Origin: JBCCGL01 sp039029275
GTDB taxonomy: Bacteria > Pseudomonadota > Gammaproteobacteria > JBCCGL01
Reading direction: 5' to 3'
Assembly (NCBI GenBank): GCA_039029275.1
Contig: JBCCGL010000016.1
Span: 55,271 to 119,270, forward strand
Length of the DNA stretch: 64,000 nt
The first letter of the stretch is position 1. Each line of letters begins with the position of its first letter. Positions 1 to 8,621 of this stretch are shown in pieces. The notes below the pieces were generated by a model. The model was not told the origin of the DNA. It saw only the letters and a list, made by a program, of their open reading frames with translations, and ran no database searches. Both the position numbers and the translations under genes were made by a program.

Positions 1-196
1 CAACACACATGGCACGGGGTGCACGCTGTCTGCGGCAATTGCAGCGTTGTTAGCGCGCGGTTATTTAATCGAAGATGCGGTGCGTTCCGCGCACGAATAC
101 CTGCAAAACGCTATTCGAGGGGCAGACGTTCTTCGCATCGGCAGCGGACACGGGCCGGTGCACCACTTTCATTCACTATGGGATGCGGTGGGTTGA
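1..196 (+). CDS. thiD: ThiD, HMP-phosphate kinase, 3' end only
   Basis: The reading frame is open from base 2 and ends with TGA at 194-196; the start lies before the window. The visible 64 residues open with NTHGTGCTLSAAIAA, the conserved ribokinase-fold active-site motif of ThiD (hydroxymethylpyrimidine and HMP-phosphate kinase), where the GTGC stretch holds the anion hole and catalytic Cys. The enzyme makes HMP-pyrophosphate, the pyrimidine half of thiamine. The stop overlaps the thiO start region, so this is the upstream member of the thiamine operon. The family assignment rests on this C-terminal fragment only, but the motif is distinctive. Confidence 0.88.
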   Translation, partial: NTHGTGCTLSAAIAALLARGYLIEDAVRSAHEYLQNAIRGADVLRIGSGHGPVHHFHSLWDAVG

Positions 197-1182
197 ACGT
201 CGCCATTATCGGAGCGGGTGTCGCGGGCTTGTGCTGCGCAGTCGAACTGCTGCGGCGTGGCTTTACGGTTGACGTCTACGAACGGGCCGATTCTGTAGGC
301 GCGGACGCCTGCTCGTGGTTTGCCGGGGGAATGTTGGCGCCATGGTGCGAGCGAGAGAGCGCAGAACAAGCAGTCGTCGATTTGGGCGCGCGCGCAATCG
401 ATTGGTGGTCGCAAAATACGCTTGGCGTATCGCATAACGGCAGTCTTGTGTTGTCGATGCAACGCGATAAACGCGATATCGAGCGCTTCGCACGTCTCAC
501 TGAAAACCATTGCTGGGTTGACGCCGACGCGATCAGAAATCTTGAACCGGACCTCGAGACGCGATTCGAACGCGGTTTGTTTTTTGAACAGGAGGCGCAT
601 CTAAATCCGCGAGCCGCCCTGGCGCAATTGTCCGAGACGATTGAGAAAAATAGCGGTCGCCTTCATTTCAATTGCGATGTTAATGCCGTCGACTTTTCTG
701 ATACGCAAGTGGTGGACTGTCGTGGGTTTTCTGCACGTCATGATTTACCCGGCTTGCGCGGCGTTAAAGGTGAAATGCTGATTTTGCAAACGCGCGAAGT
801 CACCTTGTCACGGCCAATTCGGCTGGTACATCCGCGTTATCCGGTTTATCTGGTGCCGCGCCACGACGATCAAATCATGCTTGGTGCAACAATGGTCGAA
901 AACGACGAGCGAAGCCGCATCAGTGCGCGATCAATGCTTGAGCTGCTCAGCGCCGCTTATGCTTTGCATCCAGCATTGGGTGAGGCGGAAATTGTCGAGA
1001 TCGGCGTCGACGTGCGCCCGGCATTTTCTGACAACTTGCCCGCGGTGTGTCGCAAAGAAAATGTCGTTTATGTAAACGGTTTATTCCGCCACGGGTTTTT
1101 GCTTAGCCCGGCGATGGCGCAACGCGTGGCCAACGTCCTGTCTGATCAAGCACAGTTTGCGGAGCTGGCCGAATGCGCATAA
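178..1182 (+). CDS. thiO: ThiO, FAD-dependent glycine oxidase
   Basis: This is a DAO-family flavoenzyme of 334 residues that oxidises glycine to dehydroglycine (iminoacetate) for thiazole synthesis. The N-terminus carries a Rossmann FAD motif, GAGVAG, at residues 12-17, followed by ERADSV ending strand 2. The C-terminal part has the family's DNLPAV and NGLFRHGFLLSPA flavin-contact segment. The ATG at 178 is the first start after the Rossmann fold's usual limit; TTG at 193, which overlaps the thiD stop as TTGA, is an equally good alternative, and neither has a clear ribosome-binding site. Position between thiD and thiS, rather than next to a thiH gene, supports glycine oxidase over another amine oxidase. 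Confidence 0.88.
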   Translation: MGCGGLNVAIIGAGVAGLCCAVELLRRGFTVDVYERADSVGADACSWFAGGMLAPWCERESAEQAVVDLGARAIDWWSQNTLGVSHNGSLVLSMQRDKRDIERFARLTENHCWVDADAIRNLEPDLETRFERGLFFEQEAHLNPRAALAQLSETIEKNSGRLHFNCDVNAVDFSDTQVVDCRGFSARHDLPGLRGVKGEMLILQTREVTLSRPIRLVHPRYPVYLVPRHDDQIMLGATMVENDERSRISARSMLELLSAAYALHPALGEAEIVEIGVDVRPAFSDNLPAVCRKENVVYVNGLFRHGFLLSPAMAQRVANVLSDQAQFAELAECA

Positions 1183-1370
1183 CCGTGAACGGCGATGAAA
1201 CCGATGTGCAGGCGACACTTCTCAACGATGTGTTGCGCGAATGTGGTTACATGCACGATCGAATCGCGACTGCGATTAACGGCGACTTTGTGCACACATC
1301 AGCACGCGCACAAACCAGATTACAAGAAGGTGACCGACTGGAAGTTGTCGCGCCTATGTCGGGTGGGTGA
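1173..1370 (+). CDS. thiS: ThiS sulfur-carrier protein
   Basis: This 65-residue protein has the beta-grasp ubiquitin-like pattern and ends in the diagnostic Gly-Gly (VAPMSGG), whose C-terminus is adenylated and turned into a thiocarboxylate to give sulfur to the thiazole ring. Its ATG at 1173 lies inside the end of thiO, overlapping its stop by 10 bases, and its own TGA overlaps the thiG start as TGATG. The strict overlap on both sides suggests translational coupling with thiO and thiG. The length and start residues MRITVNG match the family well. Confidence 0.95.
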   Translation: MRITVNGDETDVQATLLNDVLRECGYMHDRIATAINGDFVHTSARAQTRLQEGDRLEVVAPMSGG

Positions 1371-2164
1371 TGGCTGAACCCGGCAAAAACAATCTGTGCG
1401 TTTATGAAACGGAAATCACCAGCCGATTTTTTCTGGGCACAGCGCAGTATCCGTCTCCTGGCGTACTGGCAGACGCGGTCACTGCGTCTGCGTGCGAAAT
1501 CGTCACGGTCTCGCTGCGACGTGAGGCAGGCAACAGCGGCGCGGGTGAACAGTTCTGGGAATTGATTAAGTCGCTCGGGGTTCGCGTGCTGCCAAACACC
1601 GCATCCTGCTATTCGGTAAAAGAGGCCGTAACTACCGCGCAGATGGCACGGGATGTCTTCGACACACCCTGGGTCAAACTCGAAGTTATCGGCAACCCCG
1701 ACACGCTACAGCCCGATATATTTGGTCTCGTTGAAGCTGCGCGCATTTTGTGCGAAGACGGTTTTCAGGTTTTTCCGTACTGCACAGAAGATCTGGTACT
1801 TGCTGACAAACTTCTACAGCTCGGGTGTGAAGTGCTTATGCCCTGGGGCGCGCCTATCGGCACGGCGCGCGGGCTTAACAATGTTTACGGTTTGCGCACA
1901 CTGCGCGCGCATTTTCCGGATGTGCCACTGGTCGTTGATGCGGGAATCGGTTTGCCATCGCACGCCGCGCAGGCGATGGAACTGGGCTATGACGCGATTC
2001 TACTCAACACGGCCGTTGCGCGTGCGGGTGACCCTGCCGCGATGGCGGCCGCGTTCCGCGACGCGATTGTTGCAGGGCGCACTGCGTTCCTGGCTGATCC
2101 CCTCGAGATGAGTGATATGGCGTCACCGTCGACGCCGGTAATCGGCAAGGCGTTTTTGTCATGA
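1370..2164 (+). CDS. thiG: ThiG thiazole synthase
   Basis: ThiG (264 residues) is a TIM-barrel enzyme that joins deoxyxylulose phosphate, dehydroglycine and ThiS-thiocarboxylate into the thiazole phosphate. The catalytic Lys that forms the imine with the sugar is K103, in WVKLEVIG. Also visible are RFFLGTAQYPSP near the N-terminus, the MPWGAPIGTARGLNN phosphate loop and VVDAGIGLPSHAAQAMELG. The ATG at 1370 overlaps the thiS stop; a GTG one codon upstream (1367) is also open. The C-terminus ends with the thiE start in an ATGA overlap. Together with thiO and thiS it completes the aerobic thiazole branch. Confidence 0.96.
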   Translation: MAEPGKNNLCVYETEITSRFFLGTAQYPSPGVLADAVTASACEIVTVSLRREAGNSGAGEQFWELIKSLGVRVLPNTASCYSVKEAVTTAQMARDVFDTPWVKLEVIGNPDTLQPDIFGLVEAARILCEDGFQVFPYCTEDLVLADKLLQLGCEVLMPWGAPIGTARGLNNVYGLRTLRAHFPDVPLVVDAGIGLPSHAAQAMELGYDAILLNTAVARAGDPAAMAAAFRDAIVAGRTAFLADPLEMSDMASPSTPVIGKAFLS

Positions 2165-2805
2165 ATACGCTCGACCCGTTTTATCCGATTTTTGATTCAA
2201 GCGATTGGGTTACGCGACTGGTACCAATTGGGATCAAATTGATGCAACTGCGCATCAAGGATAAAGCTGACGAAGCACTGCGATCTGAAATTAAAAAATC
2301 CAAATCAGTTTGCGACGCCAATCATTGTCAATTGATCGTCAACGACTACTGGCAGTTGGCGATTGATCTTGGATGCGATTTTATCCATCTGGGTCAGGAA
2401 GACCTGGACGACGCCGACATCGATGCGATTCGCGCGAGTGGAATTCGCATTGGTATCAGCACTCACAGCGAGACAGAGCTCGAACGCGCGCTAAAACTAT
2501 CGCCCGACTACATCGCGCTTGGACCTGTGTACCCCACCATCCTTAAAAAAATGCCGTGGGACCCACAGGGCCTTGAACGGGTTAGCCAATGGAAAAACCG
2601 TATCGGCGATATTCCTCTTGTCGGAATTGGCGGTTTAAACCTTGATCGTGCGCGTGGTGTGCTCGATGCGGGCGCAGACGTGGTATCGCTGGTGACTGAC
2701 ATAACACTGAATTCTGACCCCGAAACACAGGTCGCGAAATGGTTGGACGTGACCCGGCCTTATCGTGGCGCAAACGCCGATGGCGCTTCAACGCTAACCG
2801 GTTAA
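2161..2805 (+). CDS. thiE: ThiE thiamine-phosphate synthase
   Basis: ThiE (214 residues, TIM barrel) couples HMP-pyrophosphate with thiazole phosphate to form thiamine phosphate. Diagnostic segments are MQLRIKDK at 28-35 (pyrophosphate contacts), VNDYW at 60-64, FIHLGQEDL at about 74-82, YIALGPVYPT at about 117-126 and VGIGG at 154-158. The Asp-Asp usual after the VND motif is replaced by Asp-Tyr, a small deviation. The start overlaps the thiG stop by four bases (ATGA). It is the last biosynthetic gene; transport and salvage genes follow 31 bases later. Confidence 0.93.
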   Translation: MNTLDPFYPIFDSSDWVTRLVPIGIKLMQLRIKDKADEALRSEIKKSKSVCDANHCQLIVNDYWQLAIDLGCDFIHLGQEDLDDADIDAIRASGIRIGISTHSETELERALKLSPDYIALGPVYPTILKKMPWDPQGLERVSQWKNRIGDIPLVGIGGLNLDRARGVLDAGADVVSLVTDITLNSDPETQVAKWLDVTRPYRGANADGASTLTG

Positions 2806-2836
2806 TTTTTAATCCTTTAAACCTTAGGTACTACCA

Positions 2837-3769
2837 GTGAGAACGTTTACTTTTTTATTCAGCATAATTTTTTCCAGTCAATTGTTTGCAGCGGACAAAC
2901 TATCGCTGATACTCGATTGGTTTATTAATCCGGATCATGGCCCGATAATCATCGCACAGGAGAAAGGATACTTTGCCGAGCAAAATCTCGATGTCGAAGT
3001 GATTCCGCCGGCTGACCCTGCCGACCCGCCAAAACTGGTTGCTGCAGGCAAAGCGGACCTAGCCGTATCGTATCAACCGCAGTTGCACCTGCAAGTGCAT
3101 GAAGGTCTTCCGTTAATTCGCGTAGGCACGCTTGTCGCGACCCCGCTGAATTGTCTGTTGGTATTAGAAGATGGCCCTGTGCAATCACTTGCGGACCTTA
3201 AAGGCAAAAAAGTTGGTTTTTCTGTCGCCGGTGTTGAAGAAGCGTTGCTGACCGCAATCCTCAAACCACACGGCCTCAGCTTCGACGATATCGAGCTGGT
3301 GAACGTTAACTGGTCGCTTTCACCGTCGTTGATGTCAAAACAGGTCGACGCGGTTATTGGCGCGTTCCGCAATTTTGAACTGAACCAAATGGATATCGAA
3401 GGTGTCGCCGGGCGTTGTTACTACCTCGAAGAAGAAGGGCTGCCCGCATATGATGAACTCATCTATGTTGCGCACAACGAAAACATGGATAAAGACAAAA
3501 TCGCGCGATTTTTGGCAGCGACTGAAAAAGCCACGCAATACATCATCAATCATCCGCAGAAAAGCTGGGAGACTTTTGCCGGCACCGCTAAAGAATTGCA
3601 GGATGAGTTAAATAAGCGCGCATGGCGCGACACGCTGCCTCGCTTTGCGCTGCGACCGGCCGCGTTTGACGCCGGCCGGTACGAACGAATGGAAGCGTTC
3701 TTACTGGAATCAGGTCTGGTCGAGGGGCAACGCAGCGTCGATCAACTCGCGGTTGATGTGACGGAATAA
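2837..3769 (+). CDS. thiY: ThiY-like pyrimidine-binding ABC transporter protein
   Basis: This periplasmic protein of 310 residues belongs to the NMT1/THI5-like (SsuA/THI5) binding-protein family. Residues 1-18 form a short Sec signal peptide ending FSSQLFA. The mature part begins with LILDWFINPDHGPIIIAQEKGYF, the classic family opening that binds the pyrimidine, and later has DLAVSYQPQ and LADLKGKKVGFS. ThiY proteins bind formylaminopyrimidine, a thiamine breakdown product, for import through ThiXZ and conversion to HMP. The start is GTG. The neighbours tenA, ATPase and permease make the pyrimidine-uptake reading strong, though the exact ligand is inferred. Confidence 0.9.
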   Translation: MRTFTFLFSIIFSSQLFAADKLSLILDWFINPDHGPIIIAQEKGYFAEQNLDVEVIPPADPADPPKLVAAGKADLAVSYQPQLHLQVHEGLPLIRVGTLVATPLNCLLVLEDGPVQSLADLKGKKVGFSVAGVEEALLTAILKPHGLSFDDIELVNVNWSLSPSLMSKQVDAVIGAFRNFELNQMDIEGVAGRCYYLEEEGLPAYDELIYVAHNENMDKDKIARFLAATEKATQYIINHPQKSWETFAGTAKELQDELNKRAWRDTLPRFALRPAAFDAGRYERMEAFLLESGLVEGQRSVDQLAVDVTE

Positions 3770-3773
3770 GGCG

Positions 3774-4478
3774 GTGCATAGCGTGCAAATTCCCGACTAC
3801 AATTCGCCGGTATTTGCCGGATGGCGAGACGCTGCTGCTGGTACATGGCGTGATTACATCAATCACGATTTTGTGCGAGGTCTCGGTGACGGGAGTTTGC
3901 CACGCGATGCTTTTATTGCGTATTTGATTCAGGATTATATTTTCCTGCTGCACTTTTCCCGCGCGTGGGCGATGGCGGTGGTCAAGGCCGAAACCGCCAA
4001 GCAAATGCGCACGGCTGCGGCGACGGTTAACGCGCTGATCAACGAAGAAATTCAACTGCACGTTGCGATCTGCGCGCGCGAGGGAATCAGTGAGGAGCAA
4101 CTTTTAACGTCGGCCGAGGAGCACGAAAATATCGCGTACACCCGCTACGTTATGGATACCGGGTTATCCGGCGATTTGCTTGACCTGCTGGCTACCTTGG
4201 CGCCGTGTGTGTTCGGTTATCACGAGATCGGGCTTCGATTAAAGGAATGCACGGAAACAACGCCGCTGTATCGCGAGTGGATTGACACCTACAGTGCGCC
4301 CGACTACCAGGGCGTATGCGATGCAGTGGGCGAGCTGATCGAAGACGTTGCAGCGAGTAAGTTAGGTGAGGATCCCACGTCGTCGCCGCGCTGGGACAGC
4401 GTGTGCCAAAAATTCACGCTGGCAACTCAGCTTGAAGTCAATTTCTGGCAAATGGGATTGCGACTTGCGTGCAACTGA
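3774..4478 (+). CDS. tenA: TenA aminopyrimidine hydrolase (thiaminase II)
   Basis: TenA is an all-helical enzyme that hydrolyses aminopyrimidine from degraded thiamine to HMP. The 234-residue protein contains the family's AFIAYLIQDYIFLLHFSRAW segment and PCVFGYHEIG, with the catalytic Cys at C145, so it belongs to the Cys-containing TenA_C type and not the Cys-less TenA_E type. Starts GTG 3774 or GTG 3783 are both possible; the second has AAGG at a better distance. It lies four bases after thiY and runs into the ATPase gene, so import by ThiXYZ and salvage by TenA are made together. Confidence 0.93.
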   Translation: MHSVQIPDYNSPVFAGWRDAAAGTWRDYINHDFVRGLGDGSLPRDAFIAYLIQDYIFLLHFSRAWAMAVVKAETAKQMRTAAATVNALINEEIQLHVAICAREGISEEQLLTSAEEHENIAYTRYVMDTGLSGDLLDLLATLAPCVFGYHEIGLRLKECTETTPLYREWIDTYSAPDYQGVCDAVGELIEDVAASKLGEDPTSSPRWDSVCQKFTLATQLEVNFWQMGLRLACN

Positions 4479-4481
4479 TTG

Positions 4482-5228
4482 ATGGCTACGAGTGCGCATC
4501 TGCAGGGCAGCGTTCGCTTTGGTGACGAGGTCCTTTTTGATCAACTCGAACTCAATATTCCTGCAAAACAATGGACATGCTTGCTCGGTGCCTCCGGCGT
4601 CGGTAAATCGACGATTCTCAAGCTGATTGGCGGGCTGCCCACAGGCGGTCAATTTGACGGTAGCATTGAATTCAAATGCGCCCTCCCCAATGGAGGCAGC
4701 AGTGCGCCACGAATCGCATACATGGCGCAGTCAGATCTATTGCTCCCCTGGTTGAGCGTGCGCGAAAACGTGTTGATCGGGTCGCGGTTACGCGGTGACG
4801 ACGCGAATAAAAGTCTAGCGGATCAACTCATCGCAAAAGTCGGTTTGCAGGCACACGGGAACAAGCGACCGCATCAATTATCCGGCGGGATGCGGCAGCG
4901 GGTTGCGCTGGCTAGAACACTGATGGAAGACACGCCGCTTGTCTTGCTGGACGAGCCGTTTTCTGCGCTCGATGCACGCACGCGTTTCGAAATGCAGGCG
5001 CTGGCATTCGATGTCCTCGCGGAGAAAACGGTGTTGTTGGTTACGCATGATGTTTCTGAAGCTGTGCGACTCGGTCACCAACTGTTTGTCTTGTCTCCCG
5101 GCCATGTCGACTCGCTTTCACCGGATCTTCAATCACCGTTGCGCGAACTGAATAACGCGGACGTATTGGATTTTCAGTCGCGGGTACTGCTCGCGCTTAA
5201 CGCGCAGAACGTATCGACACGCGCGTGA
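4482..5228 (+). CDS. thiZ: ThiZ-like ABC transporter ATPase
   Basis: This is a 248-residue ABC ATPase of the nitrate/sulfonate/taurine type that powers the ThiX permease. It shows Walker A GASGVGKST (37-45), signature LSGGMRQR (133-140), Walker B LVLLDEP (153-159) and the switch His of VTHD (H189). The ATG at 4482 follows the tenA stop (4476-4478) by three bases; a TTG one codon earlier is also open. The gene ends in a GTGA overlap with the permease gene. ThiZ rather than a taurine or nitrate ATPase is inferred from context. Confidence 0.9.
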   Translation: MATSAHLQGSVRFGDEVLFDQLELNIPAKQWTCLLGASGVGKSTILKLIGGLPTGGQFDGSIEFKCALPNGGSSAPRIAYMAQSDLLLPWLSVRENVLIGSRLRGDDANKSLADQLIAKVGLQAHGNKRPHQLSGGMRQRVALARTLMEDTPLVLLDEPFSALDARTRFEMQALAFDVLAEKTVLLVTHDVSEAVRLGHQLFVLSPGHVDSLSPDLQSPLRELNNADVLDFQSRVLLALNAQNVSTRA

Positions 5229-5998
5229 AAACGAAAACCTACAACTTTTTTGAAATGATGCTGCCGGTTGCATTAATTCTTGTCGGTTGGCAACTGGTGG
5301 TGTGGCTCAGCGGCGTACCATCTTTTATCTTGCCTGGGCCGATCAAAGTCGCTGGTGCTTTTATCAGCAATATAGGATTGATTGCCGAGCACGGGTGGGT
5401 GACCCTGATTGAAGTCGTGCTCGGCTTGCTGTTGGGCGGTGCGCTAGGCGTGATGACTGCCTTGTACTTAATGATCTCAGCGCGAGCAAATCGCTTGCTC
5501 ATGCCTGTTCTGGTATTAAGTCAAACCGTTCCTGTGTTTGCTCTTGCGCCCATGCTGACCCTGTGGCTCGGTTACGGTTTAAGTTCAAAGATCGCGATGG
5601 CGGTTCTGATTATTTTCTTTCCTGTGACCTCAACGTTTCTCGATGGCTTGCGCAATACGCCATCAGGGTTTCTGGAAATGGCGCAAAGCATGCGCGCAAC
5701 ACCGCTGCGCTCGCTGTTTCTCGTTCGCGTTCCTGCGGCGCTGCCGTCCTTGGCGTCAGGACTTCGTCTGGCGGCTGTGTACGCACCGATTGGTGCAGTG
5801 ATCGGTGAGTGGGTAGGCGCATCACAAGGCCTGGGTTATTTAATGTTGCTTGCCAACGGTCGTGTCAAAATCGACTTGATGTTTGCGGCCCTGATCGCGC
5901 TGTGTTTGATTACTGTCACGCTGCGTTGGTTAATCAATATTGCTGGCCGTAAGATCGAACACTGGAGTTGCCCTCAATCAGGCAGCAGCGCCGCCTAG
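5225..5998 (+). CDS. thiX: ThiX-like ABC transporter permease
   Basis: This inner-membrane permease has 257 residues with about six hydrophobic segments. It carries the cytoplasmic EAA-type coupling loop, EMAQSMRATPLRSLFLVRVP, that docks on the ATPase, as in SsuC/TauC-like permeases. The GTG start overlaps the stop of the ATPase gene by four bases. It is the last gene of the thiamine operon; the next gene starts 71 bases later and belongs to another function. With ThiY and ThiZ it should import N-formylaminopyrimidine or a related HMP precursor. Confidence 0.88.
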   Translation: MKTKTYNFFEMMLPVALILVGWQLVVWLSGVPSFILPGPIKVAGAFISNIGLIAEHGWVTLIEVVLGLLLGGALGVMTALYLMISARANRLLMPVLVLSQTVPVFALAPMLTLWLGYGLSSKIAMAVLIIFFPVTSTFLDGLRNTPSGFLEMAQSMRATPLRSLFLVRVPAALPSLASGLRLAAVYAPIGAVIGEWVGASQGLGYLMLLANGRVKIDLMFAALIALCLITVTLRWLINIAGRKIEHWSCPQSGSSAA

Positions 5999-6069
5999 AG
6001 CAGGCGCTTTGTTGGCACTGCCCACGAATCCAGTTAGTCTTCGCTCTGACTTTCGATCCAGTGTGAAAA

Positions 6070-7242
6070 ATGCCGAATAACACCCAATCCTATGTTCCGG
6101 CGATAACAGCCGGATTTATCGCCGTGCTGGTTGGGTTCACGGGTTCGGCGGTGATTATTTTTCAGGCAGCGAAAGCGGCGGGTGCGACGCCCGAGCAAAT
6201 CGGCTCGTGGATGATGGCGCTCGGTCTCGGGATGGGGCTGACAACAATTGGTTTGTCGCTTAGGTATCGTGCGCCGGTTATCACGGCCTGGTCGACTCCT
6301 GGTGCCGCGCTGCTTGCGACGTCACTGAGTGGATTTTCGATGGCCGAAGCTGTTGGTGCGTTCGTATTCTCGGCGGTGCTGATAATACTGTGTGGCGTGA
6401 CAGGATGGTTTGAGCGAATTATGGATCGGATTCCGCTTTCTATTGCGGCTGCGATGCTGGCTGGAGTGCTGTTTCAATTCGGCGTTGAAGTGTTTGTCTC
6501 AATGCAAACCGAATTTGTACTCGTCACGGTTATGTTTGGGGTCTATCTCATTTCGAAGCGCACAGTTCCTCGTTACACAATGATCATTGTTCTCGTTGTG
6601 GGATTTGTACTTTGCCACTTTTTTGGTCTGCTGCATTTCGACGAATTCGAATGGCGTGCGGTTGAGCCAGATTTTGTGGCGCCTGAATTCTCACTCGATG
6701 TGCTGATTGGTGTTGGCATCCCGCTGTTTGTTGTCACAATGGTTTCGCAAAATATGCCCGGAATCGCCGTGCTGCGCGCGTCAGGTTATCAGACACCGAT
6801 ATCACCCCTGATTAGCTGGACGGGCATCGCGACGCTGATTCTGGCACCGCTGGGCGGGTTTGCGCTCAACCTGGCCGCCATTACTGCAGCAATCTGTACC
6901 GGCAGGGAAGCGCACGAAAATCCGGACAAGCGTTTTGTCGCCGGATTAAGCGCAGGGTTTTTCTATTTGCTTCTGGCCATGTGCGGCGCTGCGGTGGCGG
7001 GCTTGCTGGCGGCGTTTCCGTCTGAATTTGTGTTTTCGCTCGCAGGGCTGGCGCTGTTGGGCACGATTGCGACGAGTTTACAAAGTGCGACGGCGGATAA
7101 TGCATCGCGCGAGCCGGCAATCATCACGTTTTTGGTCACCGCGTCCGGTATCACCTTGTTTGGAATCGGTGCGGCATTTTGGGGCTTGGTGTCTGGCGTT
7201 GTCGCTCTGTTCATTGTCAATCTCCGGCGGACGCCAACGTGA
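6070..7242 (+). CDS. benE: BenE family benzoate/H+ symporter-like transporter
   Basis: This polytopic membrane protein has 390 residues and about twelve hydrophobic segments. The start YVPAITAGFIAVLVGFTGSAVIIFQAA and later APVITAWSTPGAALL and QNMPGIAVLRASGYQTP are the conserved motifs of the BenE/YdcO family, thought to take up benzoate with protons. No benABCD genes are present, so the substrate is open; a ring-hydroxylating oxygenase follows three genes downstream, so an aromatic or other carboxylate is plausible. Its stop overlaps the GTG start of the next gene, so the two are translationally coupled. Confidence 0.85.
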   Translation: MPNNTQSYVPAITAGFIAVLVGFTGSAVIIFQAAKAAGATPEQIGSWMMALGLGMGLTTIGLSLRYRAPVITAWSTPGAALLATSLSGFSMAEAVGAFVFSAVLIILCGVTGWFERIMDRIPLSIAAAMLAGVLFQFGVEVFVSMQTEFVLVTVMFGVYLISKRTVPRYTMIIVLVVGFVLCHFFGLLHFDEFEWRAVEPDFVAPEFSLDVLIGVGIPLFVVTMVSQNMPGIAVLRASGYQTPISPLISWTGIATLILAPLGGFALNLAAITAAICTGREAHENPDKRFVAGLSAGFFYLLLAMCGAAVAGLLAAFPSEFVFSLAGLALLGTIATSLQSATADNASREPAIITFLVTASGITLFGIGAAFWGLVSGVVALFIVNLRRTPT

Positions 7243-7628
7243 AAGTTCTGAGTCGATTGTCCGAGTCACGGGAATACTATTTTGACGAGGGATGCCACAT
7301 CCTTGAGTTGTCCAACACGCCCGATGATCCGGAGGTTTCGATAGCGCGGGCCCGTGTCGAACCCGGAGTTACGACACGGCTGCATCGGCTTGTCAACACG
7401 ACTGAACGCTATGTGATCTTGCAGGGTGAGGGGCGGGTCGACATCGGCGATAACGATCCAATCGATGTTGTTCGCGGTGACGTCATACGAATTCACGCAG
7501 GTGTGTCTCAACGCATTACCAATACATCTTCTGAAGATTTGATCTTTCTCGTTATCTGCAACCCGCGCTTTGTGCCGGATTGCTATGTCGATATTGACGA
7601 AAAGTCAGGGAGCTCGGTGAATGAGTAA
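7239..7628 (+). CDS. Small cupin-domain protein with degenerate metal site
   Basis: This single-domain cupin has 129 residues. Motif 1 reads RLHRLVNTTERYVILQGEG: the first His and the Glu are present but the second His of the usual HxH is Leu. Motif 2 reads GDVIRIHAGVSQRITN, where the usual metal-binding His is Gln. A bound metal with the standard four ligands is therefore unlikely, and the protein may be a small-molecule binder. The GTG at 7239 overlaps the benE stop; longer forms would run into benE. It overlaps the methyltransferase gene by eight bases. Its role is unknown; it is probably tied to the transported compound. Confidence 0.75.
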   Translation: MKVLSRLSESREYYFDEGCHILELSNTPDDPEVSIARARVEPGVTTRLHRLVNTTERYVILQGEGRVDIGDNDPIDVVRGDVIRIHAGVSQRITNTSSEDLIFLVICNPRFVPDCYVDIDEKSGSSVNE

Positions 7629-8250
7629 AAAACCGGCAGATGTTCTAAAACGCGTTAGCACGCTGAAAACTGGCGATACGTCGGATGACATTTATGACCG
7701 TTGGGCGACAAGCTACGATGACGATCTCATCAACGAATTCGGCTACAACTCGCCCGCGCTTTGCGCAGATGTTATCAGCGAGCGGGTGTCAGATCGCAAC
7801 GCGTCGGTCATCGACTATGGCTGTGGAACGGGTTTGGTTGGGGCTGCGTTAAGCGAACGCGGGTTCAAACACATCGACGGTGTGGATGTGTCACAAGGGA
7901 TGCTGCAACAGGCCAAAGCAAAGAATGTTTATAGAACATTGAGTGCGGTCGATTTAACAATGTCGTTACCGATTGACGACAACGTTTACGACTGCGGACT
8001 TTGTGTCGGCTCGATGGGAGCGGGGCATATTGGCGCCGCACATGTGCCGGCCTTGCTCGGTCCGATCAAGTCCGGTGGAGTATTCGTCATCTACATGAAC
8101 GCGCAGTACTTCGAAGCCGAAGGATTTGAGAACAGCTTTATTAATCTGGAGAATTCAGGAGCATGGAAAATTTTGCAAATGGAACCATCGAATTATATGT
8201 CGGCGCTGGATCGCCCGGGATGGCTGATCGTAGGCCAAAAAAATTCATGA
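7621..8250 (+). CDS. Class I SAM-dependent methyltransferase
   Basis: This 209-residue protein has a Rossmann-type methyltransferase fold. Motif I is VIDYGCGTGLVG (residues 63-74), with the acidic SAM-ribose residue D89 in GVDVS. The opening segment YDRWATSYDDDL is typical of small-molecule methyltransferases of the METTL27/WBSCR27-like group. The substrate cannot be read from the sequence. It overlaps the cupin gene and lies in the same transcription unit as the benE-like transporter. A role in modifying the imported compound is inference from position. Confidence 0.75.
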   Translation: MSKKPADVLKRVSTLKTGDTSDDIYDRWATSYDDDLINEFGYNSPALCADVISERVSDRNASVIDYGCGTGLVGAALSERGFKHIDGVDVSQGMLQQAKAKNVYRTLSAVDLTMSLPIDDNVYDCGLCVGSMGAGHIGAAHVPALLGPIKSGGVFVIYMNAQYFEAEGFENSFINLENSGAWKILQMEPSNYMSALDRPGWLIVGQKNS

Positions 8251-8269
8251 TTGGCAAAAACTATTCGGC

Positions 8270-8294
8270 GTCTTAGACTGTCACAAAGTAAGAC
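8270..8294. repeat. Small inverted repeat GTCTTA-N13-TAAGAC
   Basis: Six-base arms at 8270-8275 and 8289-8294 are perfectly complementary and stand about 20 bases before the DUF1330 start. No T-run follows, so it is not a clear terminator. It could be an operator or a leader hairpin; short repeats like this also arise by chance. Confidence 0.25.
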
Positions 8295-8312
8295 TCATAG
8301 CAGAGGTGAAGC

Positions 8313-8600
8313 ATGACGGCGTACGTAATTGTTGACGTTAAAGTGAATGATCCTGAGAGATACGAGGATTACAAGTCAATGGTACCACCCACACTGGAAG
8401 CCTACGGCGGCAAGTTTGTTGTTCGCGGAGGTGCGTTCGAACATCTGGAAGAGGGGTTTGATTTCAATCGTGTTGTTATTATTGAATTCGACAGTGTGGA
8501 ACGAGCCAAGGCGTGGCATCAGTCCGACGAATACAAGGACGCATTAGCGCTGCGACGCGCCACTACTGATAGTCGTATGATCGTGGTTGAAGGCGCGTAA
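8313..8600 (+). CDS. DUF1330 dimeric alpha-beta barrel protein
   Basis: This 95-residue protein matches the DUF1330 pattern: AYVIVDVKVNDPERYEDYKS at the start, GGKFVVRGG in the middle and WHQSDEYKDALALRR near the end. The family folds as a ferredoxin-like dimeric barrel, related to small monooxygenases and ring-active enzymes, but has no settled function. A good ribosome-binding site, AGAGGTGAAG, precedes the ATG. It sits between a methyltransferase and a Rieske oxygenase, which fits a pathway for an aromatic or similar compound, although that is inference. Confidence 0.85.
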   Translation: MTAYVIVDVKVNDPERYEDYKSMVPPTLEAYGGKFVVRGGAFEHLEEGFDFNRVVIIEFDSVERAKAWHQSDEYKDALALRRATTDSRMIVVEGA

Positions 8601-8621
8601 TCGCGCGACACCTGACGGCGG

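Noticed and set aside
2806..2836. Thiamine-pyrophosphate riboswitch in the thi operon
   Set aside because: The gaps inside the operon are far too short; if present it must lie upstream of thiD, outside the window.
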